NCBI RefSeq assembly: GCF_050908995.1
Contig: NC_135119.1
Span: 18,815,001 to 18,879,000, forward strand
Length of the DNA: 64,000 nucleotides
DNA from: Andrena cerasifolii
Lineage: Eukaryota > Arthropoda > Insecta > Hymenoptera > Andrenidae
Direction: 5' to 3'
A program made the translations under genes and the position numbers. Under the pieces are notes generated by a model that searched no databases, was not told the origin of the DNA, and saw nothing but the letters and a program-made list of their open reading frames with translations. Of this stretch, positions 49,060-61,991 are shown piece by piece; position 1 is the first letter of the stretch; each line of letters starts with the position of its first letter.

Positions 49060-49920
49060 TTACTGTTCCTGATTTCTCGATATGTTTTGTTTCTCGAGAA
49101 AGCAGAAATGAGATCGTATTTCTTGAGAATTCTCGAGAAATTGAAACAAATATTGCAAAAATTATATTTTTGGAATAATGTTGATAATTTTTATCAAAAA
49201 CACAAGAGAACTTTAACTAAATGATTATTCCTGTCTAATTTATACAAAACTTGTGTAAATGAAAAATAGGTATTAAACATAATTGGTGAATTTATTTATT
49301 TAATACAAAATTTGTACGAAGCGAAACGTTACTTTTTGGTTTTAAATTTTATTTTTAAATAGCACAATGCGTCTAATGTAGCGTCAGCGAATCTATTTTT
49401 TTTTGTAGCAAAATCTGTTATTGTTATATTTTGACGTTTTAGAAATATCTATATTGGCTGTTAAATGAAAAAATGCGTCTTTTGACTCTTTTGGAAGAAA
49501 TTCTGTATCGTGCAAAAATTTATACGGGGTACAATAGTCTTATCTCCTCTTTTCAATATTTCATCTTTAATAACCACAAGAAACTCATTAGGTACTTAAT
49601 ACAGTATACAATTTTTCTAAATTTTTAAACAACAATTTAAGAGCAGCTTCAGCAGTTAATAATATCGAATCTTCTGTACTGTGGTTTTCTATTGGAATTC
49701 ATATAGGTTCTAATGTTATTAATAAGATGTATTATAAATTGTAGATGTGTTTACACGTTCGCGATTAACTAGTAATACATTCATTTACGAAAATAAATGA
49801 GATTTATAATATTTTTCCTAGACTTAAGTTTCTCGAGAAATTATAGTATTTCTCGAGAAATAAGAAATAAGCAATTATAAAATTTCTCGAGAAATTCTCG
49901 AGAAGGAACACTAATTCAAA
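49060..49920. mobile_element. Inverted-repeat element with clustered TTTCTCGAGAAA palindromes
   Basis: The 12-bp palindrome TTTCTCGAGAAA or close variants occur about seven times, three near 49077-49140 and four near 49829-49905. CTGTTCC at the left and GGAACACT at the right give inverted ends. The interior is AT-rich and non-coding. Nearby GTTTCCCAACCG at 49012 resembles a single hAT end. Confidence 0.6.
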
Positions 49921-51255
49921 TAACCTGCACCCCCGCCCTCAAAGTAAGGTAAGGTAAATTTAATAAGGTAAAGAAAAGACATTAAAAATAACTATTTCTT
50001 GGGAAATCACTGCTATGCAAGGTAATAAAATTATAGCGAGGTCAGTGACAAAGTAGATAGATCGTTGAAAATTGGAAAATTAGAGGATTAAAACTACCTA
50101 ATCGCCGTAAAAAAATCCCAACGCATAGAAAACACTCTGACTGTAAAAACTGCTGCCGGAGTCTCTTCGTACCGTTTCATAATCGAGCAGAGTAAGTTAC
50201 AGAAGCAATCGATACCTCGCGCACATACAACCGAGCACTAGCATCAAAAACGACGAACAGAAGGCAACCTGAGCGGAAACAGAACGAAGGATGAAAAACT
50301 TATCTTTATCGCCGTGTGAAATCGATGTTTCACGGGCATGGAATGCAGGCTGCATCGGGCGAGTTATGCAAAGTGCAAAGAAAACTCGGCGAGAACTCTA
50401 GCGGCACGTATCGACCGTCATAAATTGATCGCTTCTCTTTCGGGTGCGTAAAATTTCATTATGATCCGCCCGATATCTTAATGGAGATCTTTCGGGAATA
50501 ATTACGGGAGGAAAGTGGCAAGAATTTCCTTGTAGTCGCATGCGGCAGCAAAAAGCTGAAAGTGGCTTGAGCGAGAAGTTTACGGGGCATTTATCGGCCG
50601 TGCCGAATGAAAGTCGAAAATCCATCGGTAGCGGCGACGACGCAGCGTCGCCGGAGAAGGAAACAGTGTTGGGTTTCCAATCTAGTAAATTATCGGGACA
50701 GCGTATCGGAAAAATTTTCGAGACGACGCTCGATCGCTCCATCTCGCGTTACGCTGCTTTTATAGTAGAAAGTGCCAGGACACGTACCCGATACATCATA
50801 GAACAATGCGCCATGTTGTTCCTCGTTCCGACTTAACATCAACCAGTGCCACGAGCACTTATTTCCTGCCGTTATCGCGATTCCACTCGGTCCTGAACAG
50901 TTTTTCGCGCACGGCCAGGACATCTCGCGTTAACTTATCAGATCCTTGGCTGGGTATGGACCGCGAACGGCTCTTGATTGTAATGTACTATCAACCCGGC
51001 AGAATTTATGATTCTGACAGTAGAAGCATTCGCTAAAGCGATGGCCTGTAGAAATGTTGCTTTCTTCGAGATCGTATCTCTGTGGGGCCACTTTTGTGGA
51101 ATTTGTCCGTGAAAGTTGGGCAGACGTGGAGAGAAAATTGGGGATGCTGAAGGCACAAGCGGTATTATTAGTTTTAAGGAATTCTGGGGTGGTAGGGGAT
51201 GGAAATGTTTTGAGAATTAGAATGTGGAAATGGACAGATAGATGAATTTTCATTA

Positions 51256-51596
51256 GGGCCGTCCTTAAATTACGTAAGCGTAATTTTGGGGAATTCTTAC
51301 CCCTTCCCTGCCCCAATATAAGAATTCGTAAATTTGTTATTCCAACCACCTCTTATTTAATTTTTTCAGTTATTAAAATTCTTTTAAAGGTTTATATAAT
51401 TCATTTAACTCGGTTTCGGGAAAATTTAAACTAAAACTACTTTTCGGAAACATTAATGGTAGAATTTGTATTTATTGAAAATTAGATTAAAAAATATTAC
51501 GTAAGACGCTACCTGACTCCACCGCTCCTTGTAAGAAAACGTAAGAAATTCGGGCCCCCGCCCCCAAAAGGCCTTACGTAATTTAAGGACGACCCC
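51256..51596. mobile_element. PIF/Harbinger-type MITE with TTA duplication
   Basis: GGGCCGTCCTTAAATTACGT and ACGTAATTTAAGGACGACCC are the ends, with TTA at 51253-51255 and 51597-51599. A 3-bp TTA duplication fits PIF/Harbinger. 341 bp, no transposase. Confidence 0.7.
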
Positions 51597-52486
51597 TTAT
51601 AGTAATGAAGCATTTGTATTTGAGTCATTGAGAGCAAAAAAGGATTAACACACATTGAAAAAAAAATGAAAAATATTGGAATACATTATTGCTGCTAACT
51701 CAATTTGAAAAAAATTATTAGTTTGTCCGTTTTTGGACTCAATGCCTCATTTAATTTATATAGGGACTAAAAGAAATTCAATTCGTCTACGACATGAAAA
51801 TAAGTAGCGTTTTCGATCGAACAGAAGAGGATATAGCATAATAAAAATTTTCATCCCGTACAAATCTCTTTGGAGGTGGTTTGATTACTCGCACTAATTT
51901 TCTTGAGGGTTGGTCAAAGTTTTTAAAAATTTCCCCGAGCCAGCACAGAATGAATACACTTTCCTAGAAAACCTGGCAAAAAAGGCAGACAGTCGTTAAC
52001 CCCGTTAGCTTTTATAGATTCCGGGGTCTCGTTAAAGACCGGAGCAATCATCCTCGAATTTCCCAACTGGCGGACAATCATTAACTTAAAACGCGTGAAC
52101 GTTCAACCGTGTGGTGAACGATAAGCACTCGCAACTGCAAGATACCCGCAAAAGTGTGCTCGGATCTGGGACTAGAATAACTGGAGGCTAGAGGCTAGAG
52201 TAACAGTTTTCGTGGAATCCATAAAGAACTAAGTACACCGCGCAAATGAACCTCTCCGCGGCTTACTGAGAACCGACGATAGGAAAGGCAAAGTAGGAAA
52301 CAAATTGCGTGCACGATGCGTTTCGTAATTATGCATCTGGTGACGTGTCAAGGATATTTTCCCGTGGTATTGTATAATCGATTGGCGAAGTCATTATACG
52401 ATGGAGACAATAATAAAACACTATCAACTACAGTCTACGCGATCAAACCTGAATAAAGCAAACACGTTATCTCCGTCCAGGTTTAA

Positions 52487-52766
52487 CCCTTAACTGGTAT
52501 CCTGGGATCGCTCGTGACCCCAAGCACCCAAAGTTCGATGTACAATTTTCGGTTGTCCAAGTTGGTAAACTGAATTTCTAATAAATTTTATAATAATAGT
52601 TTAACTTTCTACGCTTCTATTATTTTCTACATTACCTAAGAAGAAAATATTCATAGTGATTGCTCTAGTGTCGACTTTACAAATTTCTGTGTCCTTTTTT
52701 ATTTGGGGTCTGCCACGACCCCAGTATACCAGTCACGTTTGCCAAAAACAGTATACCAGTTAAGGG
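52487..52766. mobile_element. piggyBac-type MITE with TTAA duplication
   Basis: CCCTTAACTGGTATCCTGG and CAGTATACCAGTTAAGGG are inverted ends starting with CCC, flanked by TTAA at 52483-52486 and 52767-52770. Both features are typical of piggyBac. 280 bp. Inner GTGACCCC and ACGACCCC words are near the ends. No coding sequence. Confidence 0.82.
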
Positions 52767-53785
52767 TTAAAAAACCTTCCTTAACACGTTCCCTGCCACG
52801 GTGGAAATTCAGATTTTCGTGGGAGTGTACTATAAAAAACGATAAGAAAACTAAATTGCAATATACAATTATAGAAAAATATTTTACTTGAATTTTCTAC
52901 TCAATTTTGATCTCGACAGTGAATTGAGAAACAGCTTCTTCCTTCGAATAAAATTAAACATTCCCAAAATTGGGTGAAAACGTTGTTCCTTATCTCTTTA
53001 CACACCCACGTTGAAATTGAGGTGACGCGAAATTATCGTGTAACGCTACGGTAGCAACCTACCAGCACCAGCAGGCGAGGCAAGGCGAAGAGTATGATAA
53101 CGTTCAGATTTTCCACCAATGAAACTCGTTTGCACTAAGCCCACAACTGCAGCCATAATCCCGTCCTTGCGTTCGACAGCTCTCGAGTAGGCCACGATGA
53201 CCGTAAGGCTCGAGTCGCATTATCGGTCATCGCGATCGTTTACGTCGCACGATTCGAGTAAAAGTGATTGATACACCTGATGGATGGCTGAAACGGGGTT
53301 CGGGGCTCGTTTAATTTACATGACGTCTCGCGGGCCTCGATTTATGATACGCGACAGTGTATCGAGTGTCGCGTTATGCAAAGCACGCTATTTAGCGTCA
53401 GCTCCTATCTAGGAGAAACTTGAGTGACTGTTCCTCTCTGCTTAATGGTTCCTCGAGCGTTGCAATGTTGCAGTGTCGTTAAGGGTGCAATGCTTGCGCC
53501 GTCGACTACCATTTGTCAGTATGAACGCAAAGTGAGAAGTACACCGAAGTGACTGGCACTGACTCGATAAAAAGCTTCAGCATGATTTATCGAACATCTA
53601 AACCAGCGTTTCCCAACTGGTGTTCCGCGGCGCTCTGTTGTCCCGCGATACGAAGTTTACGGCAGCGCGACAACTTATTTTATAATAAAATTTAAATACT
53701 GAGAAAGTGTGTAAATTATTCAACGAGAGTGCGGCGTCGTCAGCGCGCTGTATACAAAAAAGAATTTAAGGCTGGGGGTTGCAGC

Positions 53786-54417
53786 TAGGGCTGCCATCCG
53801 TAAAATCATTAATCTAGGACAGAGAGCATTAAAACCCCGGACATTTCCACTTGAAACCCGGACACTTTCAGCTATTTCTTGTACGAGACAGTGAGAGTAA
53901 CAACGGACTAACTCACATTTTTTTCGAAATTGAGTTAAGCCGGGAATCCACCGGGAAGCTAAGCTACGCTATGCGATGCTATGCTGTGCCATGCTACGTT
54001 TAAAAAAAAATTACCTTCAATACATTCTTATGAAATCGTTTCCACCAAAAACCACGTTAAATCATAGCATCGCATAGCATAGCTTAGCTTAGCTTCCCGG
54101 TGGTTTCCCGGTTTTAGTAGCAATAACATATTCCAATAAGCTCTACTAATCATATAAACCAGGGAAATTTTATTTTTAATTTAGGTGGGTCCGTTGTCAC
54201 TCTCACTGCCTCATATTAGGTACAATATCCCGAGAGAATTTTTTTGTTGTAAATTATAGTCTGTAACCGCAATCAAGAAGTAAAGATAAAATATTTATGA
54301 CTTTTTGAGCGAGCAGCATCGAAAAACCCGGGTCGCTACAGAAAATCCCACCGGACGTTCCCGGACGCCCTAAAAAAGAGGACAAATCCGGGGAAACCCG
54401 GAGGGATGGCAGCCCTA
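53786..54417. mobile_element. Middle element of the nest, hAT-like
   Basis: TAGGGCTGCCATCC and GGATGGCAGCCCTA are perfect inverted ends. Flanks GTTGCAGC and GTTGCACC are an 8-bp duplication with one mismatch. Inside, GACAGTGAGAGTAACAACGG and CCGTTGTCACTCTCACTGCC are a further inverted pair. The third element sits between them. Confidence 0.8.
53941..54111. mobile_element. Innermost short palindrome of the nest
   Basis: CGGGAATCCACCGGGAAGCT and AGCTTCCCGGTGGTTTCCCG are the ends, followed by paired GCTATGCGATGCTATG / CATAGCATCGCATAGC. 171 bp with a loop near 54005-54050. Its place inside the middle element suggests it is the youngest, or an ancient internal part of it. Confidence 0.7.
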
Positions 54418-55173
54418 GTTGCACCAAATTGTAGTGTCACTTAATTTTAATTGGGAAACGCCGATCTAAACGAAGCCACTTGTCGAACTACTTACTCGTA
54501 CATTTTCAGTCTCCATTAAAATACACAACTGCAGTAACGAAGGACTGATTCGAGTCTAAAATTGCTTACGCGTATTTCGAAACTTCTGCGCCCGCGACCA
54601 CAAAATTCAATCGACTGACGCAACCTCGAACAATGCGTTTCCGCCCGATGACGTTATGTTTACGATGTGAAACCCGTCTGGCCACGGCGTAACGAAATTT
54701 CCGCGATAAGTCTCGCCAGCTGATTACGCAATTTGCAAAAAGGGCAAGTGGAATCGCAAAGAGTGCTTTCATGCTAGCCAGCGGAACTGCTAACAGTCAC
54801 GATACACGCCCGCTATCCACTCGGCCGGATTAAATCCGACCGTGTGCAATTTTTCATCAGGCCAACCGATAAAACCGATACCGTCGCGCGATACTTAATC
54901 AGAGGCTTTCGCGGCCGCGCGCACGCGAGCGCGCTGAGGGAAGAATCGACGATTGACAAGCTATGGGGTACATACACGGTGATAAAACGGAGCGCGGTTA
55001 AATAGGTCGTGTAAAACTGAAAGCTAACATGGCACACCGAAACTAGGCAGCGGGTACGCTGGTCGTTGGCGGGAAAGTCGGCGATCGAGGAACGATGCTC
55101 GAAACCTCCAGGAATTTTCTCGATATTACTGAACACAGTAGGTACCAAAAGTCTGTGCTCTATTCATAGCTTA

Positions 55174-55317
55174 GGGTGCGTTTATGTCGGAGCTACGATA
55201 ATAGCGAAGAAAGAGAAATACTTCTTTCTCGACGCTTTTATCGTTGGGCATCTATATAGTCGTCTCGCTCTTATCGTCGCTCTGATCGTTTGTCGCAGCT
55301 CCAACATAAACGTACCC
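55174..55317. mobile_element. 144-bp PIF/Harbinger-type MITE with TTA duplication
   Basis: GGGTGCGTTTATGTCGGAGC and GCTCCAACATAAACGTACCC are the ends, flanked by TTA at 55171-55173 and 55318-55320. GACGCTTTTATCG and CTCTTATCGTCG words are found inside. Confidence 0.78.
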
Positions 55318-55356
55318 TTACTCGGAGAGAACTAGGGATGTGCGTGTAATCAAATG

Positions 55357-55470
55357 TGTCGGGTACCCGAGCGGTCGGGTCGTGTCGGGTAAAGTCGGGC
55401 GGGCCCGGACGGGGGCCCGCGACAGACGGGCCCACGGGTAGTCCGACTGTGTCGGGTAGCTCGATTATTT
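55357..55470. repeat. GC-rich cluster of TCGGG words
   Basis: GTGTCGGGTA, GTCGGGTCG, AGTCGGGCGGG and similar words recur about seven times in 114 bp. It is much GC-richer than its flanks and follows CTAGGGATGTGCG, which may be a lone hAT-like end. Confidence 0.5.
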
Positions 55471-55599
55471 CGGGTAATACGGTGTTTGATAAGTTGATAT
55501 ACGTATTCAGCGTTTTTAAACAACCGAGTACTCGACAAGCATGTGCAAAACTCTTTACCTATATGAAACTTCAGAATACGGTAATTTTCACGTGAAAGA

Positions 55600-55775
55600 A
55601 TAATGAATAATAACTTAGTTATTGATAATTATTTTTAAATAAAAAAATTACGACGCACGGTACGAGATGCAATCCTTAAAAGGGAAAAAGATTTTTTGAG
55701 AAATGTGTTATAGCTTTTGAGTAAAAAATTTCCAAAGACCACCCTCTTTTCGGTCTCCTGACTGAGCATGACCCC
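55600..55775. mobile_element. Truncated right end of TTAA element B
   Basis: The sequence from AATAACTTAGTTATTGATAA to CTGACTGAGCATGACCCC matches the right arm of 40694-41413, ending at TTAA (55776-55779). The left arm is absent, so this is a broken copy. Confidence 0.8.
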
Positions 55776-56581
55776 TTAATCCAACTCGTAAGAGTGTCCC
55801 ACCGAAATCTCGGCAACGGACACGCCCGCCGGCCGTCCGTCCACGGGAAAGCTGGGCGCGGATAGATGTTATGGTGTCGCGGAACGAGCATGTGCACGAG
55901 CCGAGGACACGGGGCGTTGTTATCCGCGAGGCTAGCCAAAGTAGTACATAATTCACGGTTGAATCCACTCCGAGATTACGGTTACGCTGAAACCGCTGGC
56001 GGATCGGTCGCTACCACGGTAGCGGCAGCCTCCAGATATCGACCGACAGTTATTGACTTTCATGCCAGATTCCGCGTATCCCCGGCGAAAACAAAACGCA
56101 CAGCACATCGGGACCACGCGGAGACCATGCGCAATTTCGCGTGACGCACGGTAGTCCTTGATACGAATGGAATTATTGCCCCGGCACCGGAGCAGCCAGA
56201 TCGTCCACTCCTTTCCAGCGAGATTAAGGCTACCAGGCGAAGTGAAAACGATGGCCTGATGGATCGAAATATTTGTCGCGCTCCGCTGTTGCGCAACTGA
56301 TCGTGACGTATGATGATTGTTGATTTAATACGGCACTGGCAGAGGCAGTTTGGATCGTGAATGGTGGAGGAGGATTTCGCACGGATGGAGAGAAGCTATG
56401 GTACGTGCTGTGTGGCCGAGGCTTCTGATGAAAGTAAATGCGATACTGATGAATAGTTGGTACGGAGAAGAGGATTCTTTGGTATTAGATCCTAACATAT
56501 ATTAGCCAATATTGAATAATAAAGTGGAGGTAAAGTGTCCAGAATTAATCAGATAGAAAGCTTTCAAAGAAGCATGTAGCT

Positions 56582-56816
56582 CAGCGATTTCCAATTAAAT
56601 TTTGCCAAGGAACCCTTTCAGACTCACTAGAATTTATCAGAACCGCCAATCTCAACAGTTGTTTTTTTATTTATTTATTTATTACACAGTGCGCTGGCGT
56701 CGCCCCGTTTCTCGTTGAATAATTCACACATTTTTTTAATATCTAAAATTTGTTACAAGATAACTGCTCGCAGGACCCTAAACTTCGTATCGCGGAACCC
56801 CAATTGGGAAACGCTG
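56582..56816. mobile_element. hAT-like element related to the outer element at 53604
   Basis: CAGCGATTTCCAATT and AATTGGGAAACGCTG are the ends. The sequence next to the right end (CTTCGTATCGCGGAACCCC, reversed) matches the left end of 53604-54463. No matching 8-bp flanks, so it is old or rearranged. 235 bp. Confidence 0.65.
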
Positions 56817-59702
56817 GTATATAAAATACAGAGTGGCTGGAAGGAAAAGTATCCACTACATTGCTCGAGGAGCGTTCGCAGCAGACATATCATCGAGCAA
56901 ATCATCTGTTCCCCATAAACTGCCAAGCAGTATTGTACGCGGCACAAAAGTGAATGCCACCCCAACAAAACAGATGGGAGTACTATAAAAAGGATTCGAA
57001 GAACTGGCGAAAGTTCGCGGATTCGACTAGCACCGCTCGAAGAAATATTGCAATGGCCAGTTCCTCTTAGGTGTATCGGATAGCTATCGCCATTCGCGGC
57101 TGTAAGAACGGAGAGACGGCTGGATCTTTGGCGGTATACTCGCGAATGCGAAGTCGACGGGGCTGGTGGAACGTGGGCGTGCAACACCGCGTTCACGCAC
57201 GGCCAGGCTATAATCCTTGCCGGAGCTATTTGAATAGGGGAGTCGCGGTGATTACCTTGGGAACGTGTATCAACGTGTTATCAAGGAACTGGCCTGCTCC
57301 TTAAAATCTAAGCAACACTGTGTTCGCGGGCCCATTAGCCCCCGCATAAGTAAGAATTATGGACACAATTACGTTTGTCGACATGCACCCCGATGGAATA
57401 CGGACGAGATCTCGAACCGCTACTTTGCCTGTTTATGCGTGATTGTTTTGCTGCACTTGCTCGCGTGCGTCGTGTGTAGGTACACTGCTTGGTCGTTTGC
57501 CAGTTTAACCCTTAATTGGGCCTGTCGCGTGCGATCTTTTATACGTCTCGCGAACGCGTAGACGCTGGCAACTACTGAATTCAGATTCAATAATTTGTTA
57601 GCTTTCTATAAACGGAGATGGGGACATTCTACTTGCATCTATGAATCGAATTTTGATCACGGAAATTGGAAAGTTTGTGGGGTGTAGTTCAGTAAGATTG
57701 GGGTTTAAAGAGGTAGAAGTACAGTAGTTTCATAGAGCAATAGTCTTTCGAGGAAAGAAAGTGTTTGAAGAATGTATTTCCAGGAAATATGAGTTGCGAA
57801 GCATGATGGAGGAATTGCAGGAAATTCGAACAGGTATGTGCAAGTCAATTGCAATTTAATGCCTCGAAGGGGATAGAAAAGATAGAAAATAACGCTCTAA
57901 ACTATAGTACACCAGTTCCCAGAACTGCGTTTCCAGCGTGAGCGTAGTACAACGCTCGCAGACACTGCTAATGAAGTTACTAACCCCTGTGCTAATATTA
58001 AAGAAGCGCTTCCGCCGTTTGGAAACGGTTCTCCGTTAAACGCCAGTCCAGTGTAATTAAACCATTTTCGTATTTTCTCGCTGGTGTCTTCAAATCTGTA
58101 TTAACCACGCTTGGATAACACTGCAATTAATTCGTGATCGTTTGCAGCGTTGCAGGGCGTCGTTTTAAATTCTCGTACAGTACTCTGTGGAAAATTGCGG
58201 TTAAGATTTGCTAAATGAAGAAATTGAATATATTTAAAGTAGTTCTACGAGAACGAATGCAAATTTTGCGAGTTCAAGTTCTGAATATAAAAATTAAATA
58301 TATTACGTAACGTGGTATACGGAAGTACAAGTAGAAACAGTATTAAAACTGCAAGTTGTGTTGCTACAAAGTCAGACAGCAGGGCTCACTGTAGCGCGTA
58401 TAGTACTTCGTATTTCACCCCAGTGTACAGCCAACATTCATTAATAATAGTTTTTACCTTAGGGCTTAGGGCATGGACCGCTAGTGGGCAAACCACGCAA
58501 TATTACATACTGGGTTCATTGATTTATCGATCCGCTGAAAGGGTGAAATACACGAAGTTTAGTAGCGCTAAGGAAATGAGTAACTCGTCAGGGGGTCGGT
58601 AAGAACAAGAAGTACTCTGTGGCGAAAATAAAAGTAAAATGGAAATGCTTGCACTATTGTAATATTTATCACTCTATATTATTTTTACTCATCCTGAATA
58701 CTGTGGTTAAAAAGAATTATCTTCGATCACACGTTTTGGAGAAGGCAAAACTGAAATTCCTAAGACATTCGTCAATTCCTGAGGCATTTATAACTACGTC
58801 TTATAAATGAAACTGAAAAAGGAGCATGGTCCTAATTAAAAAGAAAAACATGAAAAGTCAATTATACCTCAAACACCACTACCAAGGAAACCACGTCCAC
58901 CAATATCCTTCCTCCTCGAAGCCCCTCAATATCCCCCAGAAGCATCTGTTAATACAACAAACAATCTGGACACCATCCACCTGGATCGATCAAAACGCAC
59001 CGACCCATACAATCCACCCACCAAACGAGCCATTTCATTTCTACCAACCAGCTGACCGATTTCCCATCCCGAGCGGCAGATCTCTCACGGAACCAACGAA
59101 ACGGGGATGCCGAGCGAACCTTCTCCAAACGTCGGCCCAGTAAACTCTGCGCAGATCCCCTTTCCATTTCCTCGAAACCCGTGGCAAACGGAAGAGCCCC
59201 GCCGTAGGGCAATTCCGTCAAAATAGGCCGTAACGATTTTGATTAAGTTTCACCCATTTGTGCAATTGCAGTATCCGGCCGACGGAGCGTGACTATGATT
59301 TATCCGAGAACTCGTTCGCTTTCTAAGTTTATCGATAGGACCGAGGAGGTTTAGTCGTGACTGGGCAACGAATCTCGGCCCGATAGATCCGCAGAAAATC
59401 TCGGCGGATCTGAAACGGTAGGCCGATAATCGTAGGCGTGGCTCCGGTTGCCTCGCAGCGCTTCCGAGCACCGAAAGTGGCGTCGTTGAAATTGTTTCAG
59501 GGAAATGGATTATCGAAAATCGATGTCCACGAGTGTGGACGATTTTCTTTGCTTTCGACTATCCGAATTATTTTTTTATTTATTTATTAATCCTTGGACG
59601 GCGCATAGTTTTTTTTATTGATTCGGAGCTTGGTGTGATTTCCAATAAATAGTAGGAGAAGGTAAGAATTCTAAATATTAAGTAGTGATAATAAGAAGTT
59701 TA

Positions 59703-60018
59703 ATATTTCTATTTCTATATTTCCGTATTTCCGTATTTCTATATTTCTATATTTCTATATTTCTATATTTCTATATTTCTATATTTCTATATTTCTATAT
59801 TTCTATATTTCTATATTTCTATATTTCTATATTTCTATATTTCTATATATTTCTATATATTTCTATATATTTCTATATATTTCTATAAATTTCTCTATAT
59901 TTCTATATATTTCTCTATATTTCTATATATTTCTATATATTTCTGTATATTTCTATATATTTCTGTATACTTCTATATATTTCTATATACTTCTATATAT
60001 TTCTATATTTCTATATTT
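59703..60018. repeat. Long (TTTCTATA)n microsatellite
   Basis: About 316 bp of TTTCTATA and TTTCTATATA units, with some CTCT, GT and CT variants in the right half. An open frame through it (59685-59888) is only the repeat read in one frame. Confidence 0.95.
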
Positions 60019-61991
60019 AAATTCTATTCTACAAGAGAAGAATTTATATCGTCCGTGACGGTATCGGATGAGCTAAAGTGTAACTACCAACATGATCTCG
60101 ACGATTCATCACGGAGATTTCATTCTTTTCCTTCCCCTGCTGCCACTCTGTGGCTTCGTCTGGCACCGACTTCCGAGCTACCAAAGAATTGATCGCGACG
60201 CGGCTAAAGTCCGTTCGGTTTAACCCTTGCAGTTCGATACGTCGTGGGCGTACAAGGAAAATCCACTAAGTCCATCTCTGCTAAAATTCATATTTTACCA
60301 TCACTAATTGTAAGCTCACAACTATTGCCTGCTTCAAGACTTCGACGGTTTTTCTTCTACGCTCGCGATATATTCTTGTAAATTATTATACAATATAAGT
60401 GGCTGTGGAGTCGTCTACCTTGCCCGACTGATCTTGAATTTCGAGTAACTCTTACGAGCCAGTTTCACGAGTCTCCTTTTTTATTTGCCACTATTAGCTT
60501 AGAATAAACTTGTAGACTAAAATGCTCTGCTCGAGTCAGTTGCACGTAAGGTTCGATTGGATAGAATTTAATGGATTGCGGAAGGGCAGGCCATCGCATT
60601 AATTTAAATCTTCCACTAATCACTGCCAACAGGTGTAGTCAGACATTTCACTACAATGAACAGCCATACCTTTCCCTTGAGCGAGCAAAATTAGATATAA
60701 TTTCATATCCCTCGTTCCCTCCACCGGGAAACTTTCCATCCACCACGCAGCTTCGCAACAGATCGCGGTTTTCACACGCCTCCGTAATTAAATTTGCTAC
60801 GCCGAATTGCCAGTTACCGCAAAATCGGCCTGGCCGCTTTATAATCAGATCGATACGCTAAGCACGAGATAACTGTACACAATTTGCAGTTTCCCTCCTG
60901 CACCTCGATACCGTCGTATGTAATTCATCCCTATACGCATTATCTCTCTCCTCGTGGAAAACGTAACGCGTGCCGTTCGCCAGCGTTTCTAAAGAATTCC
61001 ACCTCGAATTCGCCGTTAAGCTGGCATCGATCCTGTCCACCGTTGAACCTCCAGCGATCATAATGCGCGGAGAAGTAGCTGGGATCGTTTATCGTAAAAT
61101 ACTGCAAGAAGGCTGGCTAGTTTCGCCTGTTTATCGCTCCACGGGGTTCCATCGCAGTAAATCCCACGGCGATAAACGATATCTGTGCGTCTGCATCGGC
61201 CGCGATACGCGACGATTTATGCATCGCGATTAATAGCAAGTTAATTCCGCGAGAGATACTGGGAAGCGCATGGATTTTCGTGATACCCGAGCATTCTGTG
61301 TTGCGTGAATCGATAGTGCTAGGATCCTCAGCTTCCTTCTTTCATTGTGATTCCATTTAACTGGAGCCTGCGCAAGTACATGCGAAGTGCATGGAAGCCT
61401 AGTTCCATTCAGAGATTACAAAGTACTGCACAGTATTGCAGATCTGATCGTTTCGCTGAATTTGTGGGAATTGATCAGGGCGTGGGAGCTACAACTGTTC
61501 CGTAAGAGCAGTTTGCTTCTTTTTTTTTTTGCCACGAATTTAATGCTGCCCAGAGATGCTATCGGCCAATATTTCACCGTTCTACTTTCGACAGGATCTG
61601 AAACAGAATACGTTCTAATTCCTGGCCACGAGCTTCGTTTATGGGCTGTAAAACTAGCCACGTTCTTCCAGGGGAACTATTAACGGCACAGTTTTTGCCA
61701 CGCAGCCAGACAAAGTCACGAAACTCTCGTAGCGGTTTTACTCCGTACTTGGAGGGGTAGACGGAGACTCTTCGTAAGTACATATGTCTATTGGTGAGGA
61801 GGTAATTATTTACTGAAATATTTTGTACCCACTTTTTGCCAAGCTGCAAGGTTCATAAAGTATCGGGGATACCATGGCATGATAGGTGATGCTTGCCAAT
61901 ATCGTACGACTTAAAATATCTTACATTACGTTTCCTACTTGCCACTAACTTGTAGGCAAATTAATATTGGGTATCGCAGGTTGATGCTTAA

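Larger units (their letters stand above)
53604..54463. mobile_element. Outer hAT element of a three-level nest
   Basis: CAGCGTTTCCCAACTGG on the left and AATTGGGAAACGCCG on the right are the ends. ATCTAAAC is duplicated exactly at 53596-53603 and 54464-54471. A second element (53786-54417) is inserted in it, and a third in that one. The left end is related to the element at 56582-56816. Confidence 0.85.

Noticed and set aside
54499..54531. 33-bp candidate microexon on the minus strand between TACTGCAG and GTAAGT
   Set aside because: Acceptor and donor look good and phase would be 0, but an 11-residue match to nothing is not enough support.
56753..57196. 147-codon minus-strand open frame
   Set aside because: Its C-terminal part runs into a hAT-like element, and the protein has no motif or splice support.
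59685..59888. 67-codon frame of repeated Phe/Leu/Tyr/Ile/Ser
   Set aside because: Microsatellite translated; not a membrane protein.
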